Of a DNA stretch of 64,000 nt, positions 1 to 49,695 are shown piece by piece. Position 1 is the stretch's first letter. Each line of letters starts with the position of its first letter. Made by a program: the position numbers and the translations under genes. Source of the stretch: Macrotis lagotis (lineage: Eukaryota; Chordata; Mammalia; Peramelemorphia; Peramelidae); assembly GCF_037893015.1 (NCBI RefSeq), contig NC_133666.1:467133642-467197641 (forward strand), read 5' to 3'. The notes beneath the pieces are model-generated. The model worked only from the letters and a program-made list of their open reading frames with translations, was not told where the DNA came from and searched no databases.

Positions 1-339
1 GGAAGACTTATGAACTGAATGATATATATCAAAATCAGCATATCTAGAACAGTTTACATGATGCATGATGACCACAATAAGGTAAAGGAAAACAATGTAT
101 TGCAAATCAGAGGTATGACTAAAATATATTTCCAGCCTTTAATAGAAAGATGGTGGGATCTAAATGTGGAATGTGGCATATACTAATAGACATGGCCAAT
201 GTATCAGTTCCCTTTGCTTGACTATATTTCTTTTGGTGGAGGGAAAGAATGGAATGCTGATAGAAAGTGATAGAGAAGTAACAAAAAGAGCATCAGCCAA
301 ATAACCAACAAGCATTTTTTTTGATGTTTTGTCTGATTT

Positions 340-560
340 TTTTTTTGTTACCCCATTTGGAATTTTCTTGGCAAAGGTACTGGAGTGTTTTGTCATTTCC
401 TTCTCCAGGTTTTTTTTTAAACAGATGGAAAAAATAAGGTAAACAAGGTTAAATGGCTTGCCCAGGGTCACACAGTTATTGTCTGGGGCTGGATTTGAAC
501 TCAAGTTCTCCTGACTCCAAAGGTGGCACTCTATCCAAGTCACCACCAAGCTACCCAAGA
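340..560 (-). repeat. tRNA-type SINE with RTE-like tail, old copy
   Basis: Read on the + strand the order is tail first: CCCCATTTGGAATTTTCTTG, then CCTTCTCCAG, then the tRNA-like part with GTCACACAG, GGATTTGAACTC and a degraded A-box near 555. The tail resembles the 3' end of RTE/BovB LINEs, which are known to share tails with SINEs. The copy is clearly diverged. Confidence 0.7.
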
Positions 561-1039
561 GGTTACTAAGCAGCTCCTGTGTGCCAGGCATTGGGTTAGG
601 TGGTAGGTATAGTTAAAGTTTTTGAATATTTCATTGGAAAAAGTTTAAGCAAAAATCATATGGTTAACAAGTGAACACAAAAATACAGGAATAGCCTTTG
701 AAAGCTGATTAAGATATAAGAGTAGTGGTAGTGGTAGTGGTCCAGCAAAACAGAAGACCTCTAATGGACAAAATACACAGTATTAAGGGAACATTCTTGT
801 TCCCTTAACTAGTTAAGTAGTCATGGATTGAAGTTTATAAAGATGTTCTCTATCAGATTTTGGTATTGCTTGTATGGAGAGATCCAAAGGGCAGCTGGGG
901 GCTATACTACAAATTCTTGCTGTACACAAGGTACTGCTAAATCTTATGACTCTGAAGTAATAATAATTATCTTAACAAGAGGCTACTCTTTGAAATGACA
1001 AACATGGCTATCTCTTGCTATTTCAGGAGTAACAATTCA

Positions 1040-1180
1040 TTTGTTCATTTATTCCACAAGCAATCATCAAGCAACCACTGATGTACTGTGCCAGGTGCTG
1101 TGAGGAATACAAGTTATGAAAGAGACATGGTCTCTGTCCTTTAGAGCTTACAATCTAATTGGAAAGATAAGGAAGGCATA
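1040..1180 (-). repeat. L2/CR1 LINE 3' end fragment
   Basis: GTGCCAGGTGCTGTGAGGAA followed by GAGCTTACAATCTAATTGG is the reverse complement of the usual L2 3' region (the block that reads CTGTGAGCTC and GTGCCTGGCAC on the sense strand). It runs into a CA repeat at 1197. Confidence 0.65.
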
Positions 1181-1196
1181 CAGAATTACAAACACA

Positions 1197-1228
1197 TACA
1201 CACACACACACAAACACACAGACACACA
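1197..1228. repeat. (CA)n microsatellite
   Basis: Interrupted CA dinucleotide run with single-base changes (CAAACACACAGACACACA). Confidence 0.9.
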
Positions 1229-1524
1229 AAGATGATAATTACTAATAAGAGGGATCATGAGTCCCCAGTGAGTAGCACAGACAGTAATGGGCATATATTG
1301 GGTATATTTTCTTTATATTTCTTTCTTTATATTCTATATTGGGTACTGCAAAAAACATTCTTCACTCATAAATTAGGTTTATCTCTGCATATATCCAGAG
1401 AGAGAGAAACAACTGAGTCAGGCCTGAGATTTGAACACAGATCTCCAGATTTCCAATATAGTGTTTTACAACATGTTATCCTGACATATGTTTTGGAAAG
1501 CCTTACTAAATCTGCAACTTCAGT

Positions 1525-1998
1525 CAAAAATTTGCATGAACTGATGCTAGGTGAAGTTAGCTGAACCAGGAGAACACTGTACACATTAGCAGCAACATTG
1601 TAAGATGTATCAACCATAATGGATACAGTTGCTCTCAACAATGTAATGATCAAAGACTACCCTGAGACCTGTTATGGAAAATGCCATCCACATTCAGAAA
1701 AACAAAACAAAAAACTCCAAAAAACAATGAAGTCTGAATGCAGAGCAAAGCATACTATGTTCACCTTTTAAAATTTTTTATTTCTTTCTCAATACCCCCC
1801 TTAGTTCTAATTCCTCTTTCACCACATGACTAATTGTACATTGTACATGTACAACTTTTACCATATTGTTCACTGCCATGGGGAGGGGGGGAGGGAAGGA
1901 AGAGTGGTAGAAAAATGTAGAACATATAAACTTGTGAATGGATGAATGCTGAAAACTAGCTTTGAATGTAATTGGAAAAAAATTAAAATTTAAAAAAG
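1525..1998 (+). mobile_element. L1 LINE, 5'-truncated 3' end
   Basis: TTGCATGAACTGATGCTAGG, then GCTGAACCAGGAGAACACTG and GTCTGAATGCAGAGCAAAGC, match the end of marsupial L1 ORF2 and the 3' UTR as I remember them. The end runs into an A-rich tail that has become a GA/GAAA microsatellite. Only the last 0.5 kb of the element is present, so it is a dead 5'-truncated copy. Confidence 0.75.
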
Positions 1999-2017
1999 AA
2001 AGAGAGAGAGAGAGAAA

Positions 2018-2102
<85 letters not shown>

Positions 2103-2104
2103 AA
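1998..2104 (+). repeat. (GA)n/(GAAA)n microsatellite
   Basis: A short GA run followed by more than fifteen GAAA units, grown from the poly(A) tail of the L1 copy immediately upstream. Confidence 0.95.
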
Positions 2105-2604
2105 TTTGGCACCTCACCAACAATCCTGAGAAAATACTGGCCACAAAAGAATTACTCCTAAGAAATCAGTCCCAAATCTCACAACTGAGAATCTCTTCCC
2201 CATTCCTAAGAAAACTGGTTTTATGCTGAATGTTTTTCATGAGCAAAAGTGCAGATGAACAAAAATTGCTGATATGTCAGCTTATTCCTTTCTGAGCCTT
2301 AAAGACCAAGATCCAAGCCTGGGAACAGATTTAATTTTTGTTTTCTTTTGTGCTAAAAATGACTGCAATACCACACCACTTCACAAATGTGTTTTGTTTT
2401 TCTGGGAAATGCAATGGAAATAACAAGTTTATTAAAGCCATTCTGTGACCATAACAAATGCATATGATATTTAGGCCAGATAAATATTTACAAATAAATG
2501 CCACCTACTAAACCAGATTGTTTCAATGAGAATAAACAAATGCTGCCCCTATTGCTCTACATGAGTTTTCAACATTTTAGGATGGCATGAAACTAACCAG
2601 GACT

Positions 2605-2782
2605 GGGGCGGCTAGGTAGCATAGTGGATAAAGCACCTGCCTTCGAGTCAGGAGTACCTGAGTTCAAATCCAGCCTCAGACACTTAATAATTACCTAGGT
2701 GTGTGGCCTTGGGCAAGCCACTTAACCCCATTTGCCTTGCAAAAAACCTAAAAAAAAAAAAAAAAAGAAAGAAAGAAAGAAA
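2605..2782 (+). mobile_element. Young tRNA-derived SINE (WSINE1-like)
   Basis: Full length, with a tRNA-like A-box region (GGCTAGGTAGCATAGTGG), a B-box region (GAGTTCAAATCC), the body motif CTTAATAATTACCTAGG, then TTTGCCTTGC, an A tail and a GAAA extension. It belongs to the copies that read GTACC after the AGTCAGGA motif. Confidence 0.9.
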
Positions 2783-2924
2783 CTGACTAGGACTATGACT
2801 GAGGATTTGAAACCCCTAAACCAAAATTAGAATTTCTTGAAGGCCCAACCCCTTTATCTAATCATAATAAAATGTGCTCATTTTATGATCTCCTTTCCAA
2901 TTTAGCAAAAAAAAATCCTAGCAT

Positions 2925-2975
2925 ATATAGTAAAATCCTTAATAAATCCTTGCTGACTGATTGACTGACTGAACA
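2925..2975 (+). repeat. L2/CR1 3' terminal fragment
   Basis: CTTAATAAATCCTTGCTGAC followed by a TGACTGAC repeat is the typical 3' end of an L2-type LINE. Confidence 0.6.
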
Positions 2976-4032
2976 TGCTACTTGAGAAGGGGGCAAATGA
3001 TAAGGTCATTTCACTTTCCTCCCACAAACACATTAGCATAAACTAGATTTAGAGACTGGTGAATATTGTTGTCTGGTTCATTCAACTCCTCTTTAATAAT
3101 CCATATTCATCACTTTTTTGGGACTCTTAAATTGCACAGCTTAATGATGATTCTTGATCTTGCACATACTGTAAGTGCCCAGAGATAACATACTGACATC
3201 TTGTGTTAGCTACTATATTATCCTAAAGTCAGCTATTATCACAAAACACATTTTGATCATCTTGTACCTCAACATTTATGGCTCTCCTGAAGTCTTGGTA
3301 TTTGTGAAGAAAAGGGACTATTTTCTCCTCTTTGACTCATTTAGCTATAAGCATTTTATCTGAAGGGAAGAAAATGATTTCTTTCATTCTCCACAAGTCC
3401 TATATTTTTCAGTCCTCAGGATAGTGGGTTGCCCTGCTTTGGACGGCTTCAATCACTCAGGGGTTGCTGAGAACAGCACTCTAAGAAGGCAGAGTAACAA
3501 TCAGGCTTTTTCCTCCATGAGGACCACCGTAGGGTTCCAGAGAGCTACAAGCAAAGCATACGGGTCCCCTAAATAATGAAAACTTTTGTTTCCTGAAAGC
3601 CCTTTAAAAAAAGTTTTGATACTGTAGAAGTCTGTGTTCTTAGCTAGTAGTTTAACTTTTACAAGATAAATAAGCTACAAATAAGCAGAAGACAAAAGCT
3701 GAGACATTGTTTTTATATTATCAAAGATGCCATCAGACTTGCTTTTCAGTTCTATAATAGAATATAATGATGCATCCTTATATAACATATGAATATTTAA
3801 TAATGATCAGTGTAGATAGTAAAACATTATAATCTTGAGCAAACCACCATCTAGGACTCAGGTTTGTGTTTGGGGGGGGGGTTTCCCCATGTTTAAATGT
3901 AAAAGAAAGAAAATATGAAAAAGAGACGGAAAGAGAAAGGGAGCAAGGAAAAGAATTCCTTCCTCATGCCCTCCTCTATTTCCCTTGGAGAAGTTGTCTC
4001 TGCTCAGTTTTTTTAAAAACTTCATAAGTTGC

Positions 4033-4190
4033 GGGTTGGCTAGGTGGCGCCGTGGATAGGGCACTAGCCCTGGAGTCAGGAGGACCCGAGTTCAAATCTT
4101 ACCTCAGACACTTAATAATTACCTAGCTGTGTGGCCTTGGGCAAGCCACTTAACCCCACTTGCCTTGCAAAAACCTAAAAAAAAAAAAAA
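4033..4190 (+). mobile_element. Young tRNA-derived SINE
   Basis: Full length, GGACC subtype. Flanked by target-site duplications ACTTCATAAGTTGC (4019-4032) and ACTTCAGAAGTTGC (4192-4205), 13 of 14 identical, which fits L1-type insertion. Confidence 0.95.
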
Positions 4191-4671
4191 TACTTCAGAA
4201 GTTGCAGAAGAGAGTCTTTGTCTCAGATAATAGCTCTCAGTAAGTTTGGGCTACCTGTGTTCTCTTTCCTCACTTTTTTCCCCTTTGTTCTCTTCTTTCC
4301 TCCTGGAAGCCCCCTATCCCACTTAAGGTTTGTGTTGACATTTTAAGAAAATGGAAAAAGGTTTTTTAAAAAAAAGGTAATTGGCTTTGAAATGTACTTT
4401 TCTGAATTGGGATATGCACTGTGAAAACTGGGAATTTTGCTAAGAGTAAGTTGTTTTCTCTTTTAAGTTATTGGGTCAACAGCAATATTTTCTACAGTCA
4501 TAAAAGGAACTATTCAATGGAAAACCTGGTCTTTAGTGTAGGTTTTAGGAAAATGTACCCTTGAAAGAATTAGGCATGGGTCTCTAAAGTCATTATTTCC
4601 AGTACTGGTACACTAAAGAAAAAAATATGGCCCTATTGAGTTTTGCTGTTATTAATTGACTTGATCTGAAA

Positions 4672-5297
4672 TAAATAGTATGCTTTGGTCTTCATTCAGA
4701 CTCCATAGTTTTTCTCTGGATGTGGATGGCATTTTCCATCACAAGTCTTTTAGAGTTGTCCTTGATCACTGAACTGCTGAGAGGAGCTAAGTCCATCATA
4801 GCTGATCATCACACAATGTTGGGGTTAAAGTGTACAGTGTTTTGGTTCTGCTCACTTTACTCAGTATCAGTTCATGCAAGTCTTTCCAGGCTTTTCTTGA
4901 GTACATTTGTTCATGATTTCTTACAGAAATATAGCACTTCATCACATTCATATACATAATTTGTTCTTCCATTCCCCAATTGAAGGGCATCCCCTCATTT
5001 TCCGAGTTCTTTGCCACTACAAAAAAAAATTGCTATAAATTGCTATAAATATTTTTTATGATCTTTTTATGATCTCTTTGGGATACAGACCTATTAATGA
5101 TATTACTAGATCAAAGGGTATTCACAGTTTTATTGCCCATTGGGAATAGTTCCAAACTGTTTTCCAGAATAGTTAGATTAGTTCACAATTCAACCAAGGT
5201 TGCATTAGGGTCCCAGTTTTCCCACATTCTCATCAACACTGGTCATTTTCCTTTTTTGTCATTTTATCCAATCTGATAGGTGTGAGGTGGTACCTCA
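4672..5297 (-). mobile_element. L1 LINE 3' fragment
   Basis: On the + strand it reads GCTTTGGTCTTCATTCAGAC, GTTCATGCAAGTCTTTCCAG, CCATTCCCCAATTGAAGGGC, GATCTCTTTGGGATACAGAC and ends near GTGTGAGGTGGTACCTCAGA. These are the antisense of the 3' end of L1 ORF2 and match the human L1 antisense pattern in order. An 11 bp internal duplication (TTGCTATAAA) lies at 5029-5050. Confidence 0.8.
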
Positions 5298-5716
5298 GAA
5301 GAACAGTCTGAGTTTGACTGAGCCAAGGGTAAGAAAGAAATGAAGCAAAGAATGCCTTTTATTTAGTTTAAAAGAAAATCAATCCGGGAGGGGAAAGATC
5401 CTCAAGGTTTTTGTCTAAAAGGAAACAATTGCTAATCACATTCACTCTGAGTCCATCTGGGCCAAAAGATTTGGTCTGGACTTATTGACCTTTATAGAGA
5501 GGAGTAATTTGGGGTTGGTAAACTCCAAGATATCTAGGAAGGTTGCAGTGATCAAAACTTATATTCCTTTGGGCAAAACACCAGCAGGTAAGGTTAGAGA
5601 GTTGGTACTTAAAAAATGTTTACTGACTGACATACTTTGTGGCCCTTTATGGTTAAAGTGGGAAAATGTCCTCCAAGTCTGTATATTAGAGATCTCAGAT
5701 TTAAAAGGAATAGTAG

Positions 5717-5869
5717 GGGGCAACTAGGTGGCACAGTGGATAGAGCACTGGTCCTGAAGTCAGGAGGACCTGAATTCAAATGTGGCCTCAGTCACTTAAT
5801 AATTACCTAGTTGTATGACCTTGGGCAAGTCACTCAACCCCATTGCCTTAAATTAAAAAAAAAAACAAA
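5717..5869 (+). mobile_element. Young tRNA-derived SINE
   Basis: GGACC subtype with a slightly shortened tail. It has a perfect 14 bp target-site duplication, AAAAGGAATAGTAG, at 5703-5716 and 5870-5883. Confidence 0.95.
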
Positions 5870-6049
5870 AAAAGGAATAGTAGTCTTTCATTTGAGTGAC
5901 ATTATACATTATACATTCATTCCAGGGAAGAGACATGGTTAGTTCTACCAGTTCCAGGCTTAGCAAGTATCCTGGGAGTGACAGAGAAGTTTTATCCAGA
6001 TTGAAAGCAGAGAAAATTAGTATAGGAGTAGTTTTGATCAATATGTGAA

Positions 6050-6951
6050 ATGGAGGTTACATTGCTCCCTAAAGACCCCATATATCAAAAACTGTAGTCC
6101 AGATGAAGTAGGGGAAATAATGGACAAAAAAATGTTTTATAATTAGTCTATTCCCACTGCACTATGTACTGACCATACATTGACATTGAATCCTCAACCC
6201 AACCAAAGTTCAAACTATGAGATAAGGTCCTCTTAACTCTAGTGAGTGGAATATTCCCTCTAAAGAATAAACATTCCTAGTGAAGTCCTCTCAGGGTTAA
6301 AAATCATTAAAACAAAGACAATTACCTCTTAGAAGAGGGAAAGAGGTCTTGCATTCTCAGTCAGACACCCTCCTGATTCTGCTAGGGAATGAAACTATTT
6401 CCAGAAAGACCTTACATTGATTTTTGTTAGGGAGGGAAATAGTGGAATACTTCCAGAGAAGAGACCTTGCAGTCTTAGTTAGCCACCTATTTGATAATAG
6501 ATTAGGAGAACAGTAGCCTGCTTTTTCTTGTTTGCTAAGTACTAAACTAAGAAGATAGTAGAGTTTCTTAGAAGACCTTGTATACTCAGACAGTAATTCA
6601 TTTAGATAACAAAAAGGTCATTAGAAATATTCTTTTAATACCCTCACCATCTGGATGGTGAGGTATTCTTCTATGAAAACATTTTTATTCTTTTGTTACT
6701 GGATAGATTTTTCAGGTAAAGATTGTAACTCTGAAAACTTTAATCAATCAGGTTGGGAGAGAGGGCTAGGGAGGGGGGAATCATGCTAGGCCATATAATC
6801 TTGCTTGACTGTCACCTCAGAGCAACTGCTTGATCTTCACTACCTTTGTGAGACTTAAGAGTATGCCCTTTTCTCAAGAAAAGCCAAAATAAACTTTCCT
6901 TTTTGTTCAGAGGAGTCTCTATATTTTTTTAGTGGATTCTTATCCCAGACA
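6050..6951 (+). repeat. LTR-like block, probable ERV fossil
   Basis: The right end looks like an R-U5 region: an AATAAA signal inside CCAAAATAAACTTTCC, then a T-rich stretch and an end in TTATCCCAGACA. Upstream, several degenerate units of roughly 70-100 bp share a GACCTTGCA-type start (about 6340-6600), like enhancer repeats of a U3. No internal coding region is next to it, so it would be a solo LTR. The left edge and family are uncertain, and it looks old. Confidence 0.4.
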
Positions 6952-7124
6952 CTAGGATTGGTGATCTATCCTCTCTGCACTACCTAGCTTCCTTCACTGA
7001 CAGAAGTCACAATCACAATGGCACTATTAGTTTTGAGACATGAAACATTTATTCAATCATAGCATATCATTTTCTAAATGGAAGGCAAAAACAAGTCTAA
7101 TAAAACTATATCAGTCTACCTGCT

Positions 7125-7350
7125 AATCTGACCTGTCACTTACTGGCTGTGTGACCTTGGGCATTATTACATCCAGGGTCATCTCCAGTTTTCCTGATCC
7201 TTATCTGGTCAGTGACCCAGATGGCTCTGGAAGAGGAAGTAAGGTTGGTGACCTAGCATAGCAACTCCTCACTTAAATCCAATTCACATGTATATCATGG
7301 CATCACCTCCCTGATGTCATGGTCTTCTAGAACAAAGGACAAATGACAAT
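7125..7350 (+). repeat. Marsupial SINE, GACATCAGGGAGGTG type
   Basis: A tRNA-like part (CTGGCTGTGTGACCTTGGGC) comes first, then GGTCATCTCCAG, a CTCACTTAAATCC motif, CACCTCCCTGATGTCATGG and the end GAACAAAGGACAAATGACAA. A second copy of the same family, inverted, is at 12362. Confidence 0.7.
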
Positions 7351-7439
7351 GATTTCTGTCCATGTATAACACATCATTGGGGATTCAAAAGTTGAATTTA
7401 TGAGTATTGTTGGGAGTATTCCTCCATACCATCATTAAC

Positions 7440-7915
7440 TCCAATACCTTTTCAACTGAAACTTTTTTTCTCTAAAGTGATGAATAATGTCTTAATTGCT
7501 GAATCTGTAAATCTTTCCTTAGTTTTCATCCTTCTTGAACTATCTACTGTATTTGACACTATAGATCATTCTCTTTCCTGGGTAGTTTCTTTTTTCTGAG
7601 ATTTAATGACACCTCTCTGGAAATTCTCTTCCTATCTGATTTGCCCTTTCTCAGTCTCCTTTGCTATACTCTCTGTGGGCATTCTCCAAAGGTTCAGTTG
7701 TAGATGCTCTTCTACACATTCCTCTTGCTTCACAGTTTAATGTGTTTAATTACTATATCCAAGAACATACTCATAAATTCACAAATAGAAGTATGCCCTC
7801 AGTCTCTCTCCCCTGAATTTCAGTTCCCTATTACCAACTGCCTTTTGGACATTGCAAACTTGATGTCCCAGAGACATCTTACATTCAACCAGGCCAAAAC
7901 TTGGGACTCATTCTT
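7440..7915 (+). repeat. L2/CR1 LINE reverse transcriptase fragment
   Basis: The broken translation still shows the L2 order: a piece like LIAESVNLSLVFILLELSTV, then FDTIDHSLS, and later SLSPEFQFPITNCLLDIAN and MSQRHLTFNQAKT. These match the L2 reverse transcriptase pattern (DLSAAFDTVDH, then LQSRISACLADIS). It is a dead fragment, not a host gene. Confidence 0.75.
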
Positions 7916-7919
7916 TTAT

Positions 7920-8145
7920 CTTTTATTGTTCAACTATTTTTCAGTGTACAACTCTTTGTGACCCCATTTGGGGTTTTCTTGGAAGAGATATCAGAATGCT
8001 TTGTCATTTCCTTCTTAGGCTCAATACAAATGAGGGAACTGAGGCAGAGTTAAGTGACTTGACCAGGGTCACATAGCTAGTAAGTGTGTGAGACCAGATT
8101 TGAACCTTCCTGATCCCTGGCCTGTGGCCACCTAGCAGTCCTTCA
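7920..8145 (-). repeat. tRNA-type SINE with RTE-like tail
   Basis: GTGACCCCATTTGGGGTTTT leads, then TGTCATTTCCTTC, GAGGGAACTGAGGCAG, GGGTCACATAGCTAG and a degraded A-box GGCCACCTAGCAGTCC. Same family as 340, 23180 and 31237. Confidence 0.8.
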
Positions 8146-8246
8146 CCTTTATAAGCTTTCCTATTTTTCTATTTTCATCAAAGGCAGCATTTTCTTTGTA
8201 GTTTCCCAAGATCATAACCTTCACATTATCATGTACTCCTAACTTT

Positions 8247-8249
<3 letters not shown>

Positions 8250-8295
<46 letters not shown>
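8250..8295. repeat. (CA)n microsatellite
   Basis: About 23 uninterrupted CA units. Confidence 0.95.
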
Positions 8296-8297
<2 letters not shown>

Positions 8298-8439
8298 GAG
8301 TATAACCAGCTGTCAATTCTTGACATTTCTATCTTTACAACTTTTCATGAATCCTGTTTTTTTTCCTTCCACTCATATGGTTACAACTTCAGTTCAGGGC
8401 TCATCATCTTTTGCCTGGCTTTATATTATATGAAAAAGG

Positions 8440-8560
8440 AATTATTATTTTGCAGATGAAAAAGCCTAGGTAAAAGGAAGGTAAACGACTTGCCCAGGCT
8501 TATATAGCTAGTAAATGTCTGGGGTCAAATTTGAATTTTAGGTCCTGAATATTAGCTATT
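8440..8560 (-). repeat. MIR-like old tRNA SINE
   Basis: GCAGATGAAAAAGCCTAGG, GACTTGCCCAGGCTTATATA and GCTAGTAAATGTCTGGGGTC follow the antisense MIR pattern. An L2-type tail, TAATAAATGCTTGTTTACTG, lies just beyond at 8578-8610. Confidence 0.6.
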
Positions 8561-9669
8561 ATTTTGCCTGGTTTCCCTAATAAATGCTTGTTTACTGATT
8601 ACTGACTGATCTATAGCTGTGTGGCTGACCGTCTAGGGAATCAGCCTGATCTGCCAGTTTCAGGTTGGTGGATGAGTTAGCCAGTCCCAGTCTAAGAAAA
8701 GAGAGAAGCCTCAGTAGGTATGGGTGCTCCAAAGCACAAATAATTACAGGGCTTTTTTTTGTGGAGGAGAGAGATTAGGTCTTCAAGACCTCAGAAAGCA
8801 GGATGGACTCACTGATGGAAAGTTGCCGATATTATCAGTTCTTTCTCAAATCAAGTCCAACTGGGACCGAGTCTTTGGTTTGGGTTTTTGCTTTTCCTAA
8901 TTTTTATATCTTATTTCTAAAATCTAATTTAAGTCACTGTCTTCTGATCTTCTTGTTCCCTGAGCTTGACTTCCTGGTTTCAAAAATCTCCCTCATATCT
9001 ATCTTTAATAAAAAAAAAGTTGAAAGCTTACTCTTTGTAGCACCAATTCTCTCCTTTTCTTATCACTGTCTACCACAAACTCCAAACCCCCACAATTCCT
9101 TTCCTAAGGACTTATGTATAAGAAAAAAAGAAAATGTACAAAGTGCTCAAAACTCATATACCAAAGTAAAGGAGATGTGAATAAAAAAAGACAACCGTCC
9201 GATTCTAGGTTGAATGCTACACAAACTTCTGAAAACAATCTTCCCAATTGCGCAGACACAGTTCAGCCTTTAGGATTTCCCTCGGCCAGGTGAGGTGTCA
9301 CTTGCGTCCCTGTGGACAATGCGGTCCTTACTTGGCAGAGGGAAGAGTTCGGCGCTTCTCAGTGAAACAGACCAAAACAAAGCAAGGCTCGGGCCTTCCG
9401 CGGGGCTGCAGGCACCTCCGCAGCCGGGCGGCCCCTGCCTCTGCGGCTCCTCGCCGCTTCCTGGTGGCCCACGGCGGGAGGCTTCCGTCGGCTTCCCCGG
9501 CCAGGATCGCCGGGTGCGGCCGGCTGCCCAGCTGCCCTCTGGGGCAGTCCGGGGCGATTACTCCAGAAGGTAACATTAGCCCAAAGCCAGGAACTCCGCG
9601 AGCCCGAAGGCGCGGCTGGTTTCTGGCGGCGCCCGGGGCGCGAGGGCGCGGCTCCATCTCCGGTTCCGG

Positions 9670-9674
9670 ATTGG
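9670..9674 (-). promoter_or_regulatory. Inverted CCAAT box
   Basis: ATTGG inside TCCGGATTGGCCCGCC, about 255 bases before the start codon. A candidate NF-Y site, by motif only. Confidence 0.45.
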
Positions 9675-9785
9675 CCCGCCGCAAGCCGGCGCGGGTCCGC
9701 GGCCTCCGCCTGGGCTCGGGCCGGACGCCAGGCCGCGCGGGCGGCTCCCGGGGGGCGGCTCCCACCCAAGCCCGTTCCTCAGCCC

Positions 9786-9795
9786 GCGCCTGCGC
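9786..9795. promoter_or_regulatory. NRF1-type site
   Basis: GCGCCTGCGC is a full match to the near-palindromic NRF1 consensus (GCGCNTGCGC), 134 bases before the NDUFV2 start codon. NRF1 is a known activator of nuclear genes for the respiratory chain, so the site fits the gene. Confidence 0.65.
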
Positions 9796-9928
9796 GCCGC
9801 GGAGCCTCGCCCTTCCGTTCGGGGGGGGGGGGGCCGGCTGAGCGTCGAGAGCGCGCACGCCGTGCGTGCCGGGCTCGTGCCCGCGGCCCTGGGACTGCGG
9901 CGGGGGCAGCCGGGAGACCCGCTCCGCC

Positions 9929-47876
<37,948 letters not shown>

Positions 47877-47940
47877 GTAATTTGATGAATTTGTTTAGGA
47901 ACCCTAAACAAATCTGTGAAAATATTTCTCAGTACATTAA

Positions 47941-47946
47941 AATAAA
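47941..47946 (+). terminator. Polyadenylation signal, proximal
   Basis: AATAAA 65 bases after the stop codon, followed by a T/G-rich stretch (TATATTTTGGTTTGTGTTT) near 47981. Confidence 0.7.
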
Positions 47947-48039
47947 TTAAATCTCCCTACAAATGCAAATGTTTAATATTGTATATTTTGGTTTGTGTTT
48001 ACCCTAGTGATGACATGACCTTTACAATTAATACTATGT

Positions 48040-48045
48040 AATAAA
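48040..48045 (+). terminator. Polyadenylation signal, distal
   Basis: AATAAA in TATGTAATAAAACC, followed by a T/G-rich stretch (TTTTGGATGTTTTTGG) near 48068. Confidence 0.55.
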
Positions 48046-49614
48046 ACCACAGAACATCCTCTTTAAAACATTTTGGATGTTTTTGGCTAACATAAGCATA
48101 AGTTGTAGTAAAAACATTTTTTCCTAAATATATCCATTTCAGCAACATATTTAGATTTGACATAAAAAAAGTATCTTATAAGAATTAAGTGTGGTTTTTA
48201 TCACATTTTAGTTTTTTAAAACTATTTTGATATTTTGCTGCTATTTTAATTACCATTGAGTTAACATGATGATGATAGTTAAGTGCTATTTAAATGTTCG
48301 CTATTTTCGCTATGTGCCATGCACTGTGCCAGGGATATGTGTGTTTATATAAGTCTATCAAATGGTAAACTTACTTGAATCAAACTTTAGGTAGTGGAAT
48401 AAGAAATTATCCCGTTTTCAGAACTGCCACTTTAAAAAGGAAAGCTTCCATTATGTATAGACATACTAATTATTGTCTTTGGCTATTTTGACTCAGAAAG
48501 ATTACTAACAATTCAGACATTCTTTTTAGTGGTGCAGATACCACAAAATATATTTCCTATTCAAGTAAAAAAAATACTGATAATAATTCTGCAGGGCTGA
48601 ATTATACTTTTTACTTTGAAGTACATAGTGTAAATGACTATCAAATTTAAGTTACCCAAAAAAATCACTTGTCTATTTAGAGACTGAATTTTCTACTAGC
48701 AAACAAACACCAATAGCTCCAAATCACAATTATGTCCTCTTAAGCCATTCTTAAAATTTAAACTTATTTTTTTAGAAATATCTTTGAGCTCTGCTAAAAG
48801 CCTTCTCTGATATCAATTTTACCTTATCTAAAAAATTCTGAAAGCATAAAGGCATAGCTGAATTTAACTTTTTTATTACTAATGTCTATTTAATGCTTTA
48901 ATATAAATATTAAATAATTAGTCATCGTTTCTAAATTAGAAAAGTTAAAGAGCTGAGGTCAAGAACCTTGAAACAAAGTGAATGATCCATCAGTCTTAAC
49001 CATCTAAAATCGCTCAATCTATATATAATGTGTTAAGGGAATGGAGTGGAAGAAAGCATGTCATAATGCCTTAGTGTTCTAAGAGCTTTAATTTTGTCTT
49101 CCACCAATGCAGATTGCAAACAACCCTTCTATAATTTAGTAGATGATCTTTTAGAGTTATTCTTCAAAGTTTAGCTTTGAACCTCCCTGAATTAAGCTAG
49201 ACTGCTCAACAGAAATACAGATTCCCATGAGGCTCATACTCGAAAGCTTTTCTAGTTTGGTAGTCTACCCTGAATTTATTCTTTGCTGACCTAACTTTCA
49301 GGAATCTAGGGTGTTAACTCCACAATAAGGTATCACAGAATTTTAATTGAGAAAACATGCTTAAGGATAACGTTAATATGTATGATGCTAATTTTGCTTC
49401 AGATTAAAGTTTCAGATAGATCAGACTTTGTGTAAAATATCCAAAATGTCTGCAGACAGTATGTTCAGAGTACAGACTGTGCTTCATCCCAATTTGCACA
49501 TTTTAATACAGCATATGTATGATTAAAACTTGAATTTTGCATTTTTATATTGCCAAAGCCAGGACACCAATTTAAAAGATTTATTTTGTATATATTTATT
49601 TAAAAATATAAACT

Positions 49615-49695
49615 CTTTTTGGACTTTGTATTGTGCCCAGCAGTATAGTGCCTGCCAATACAGATGGCACTAAATAAATCCTTGTTGAGCTGAAC
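49615..49695 (+). repeat. L2/CR1 3' end fragment
   Basis: GACTTTGTATTGTGCCCAGC, AGTATAGTGCCTGCCAATAC and ACTAAATAAATCCTTGTTGA match the sense L2 terminus. Confidence 0.65.

Larger units (their letters stand above)
1..9250. other. Intergenic region upstream of NDUFV2
   Basis: No host coding exon is recognisable. The stretch holds an L1 3' end, an inverted L1 fragment, L2 pieces, three young SINEs, RTE-tailed SINEs, an LTR-like block and microsatellites, all listed separately. The parts 600-1040, 2110-2600, 2980-3850 and 8600-9240 show nothing I can name; they are AT-rich with only short open frames. Confidence 0.7.
47877..48065 (+). other. NDUFV2: NDUFV2 3' UTR (probable)
   Basis: Sequence from the stop codon past two AATAAA signals. 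A cleavage site about 15-25 bases after either would give a 3' UTR of roughly 85 or 185 bases. Short 3' UTRs are usual for this gene. Confidence 0.7.

Noticed and set aside
2605-2680. A tRNA gene, from the A-box and B-box like motifs
   Set aside because: The same sequence occurs more than twenty times with A-rich tails and target-site duplications; it is the SINE head and no tRNA fold with an anticodon arm was found.
7704-7961. 85-residue frame as a gene
   Set aside because: L2 reverse transcriptase fragment (LSPEFQFPITNCLLDIAN).
9866-9928. Upstream extension of the NDUFV2 reading frame
   Set aside because: The frame is open but has no ATG before 9929, and the known protein starts at the equivalent of 9929.
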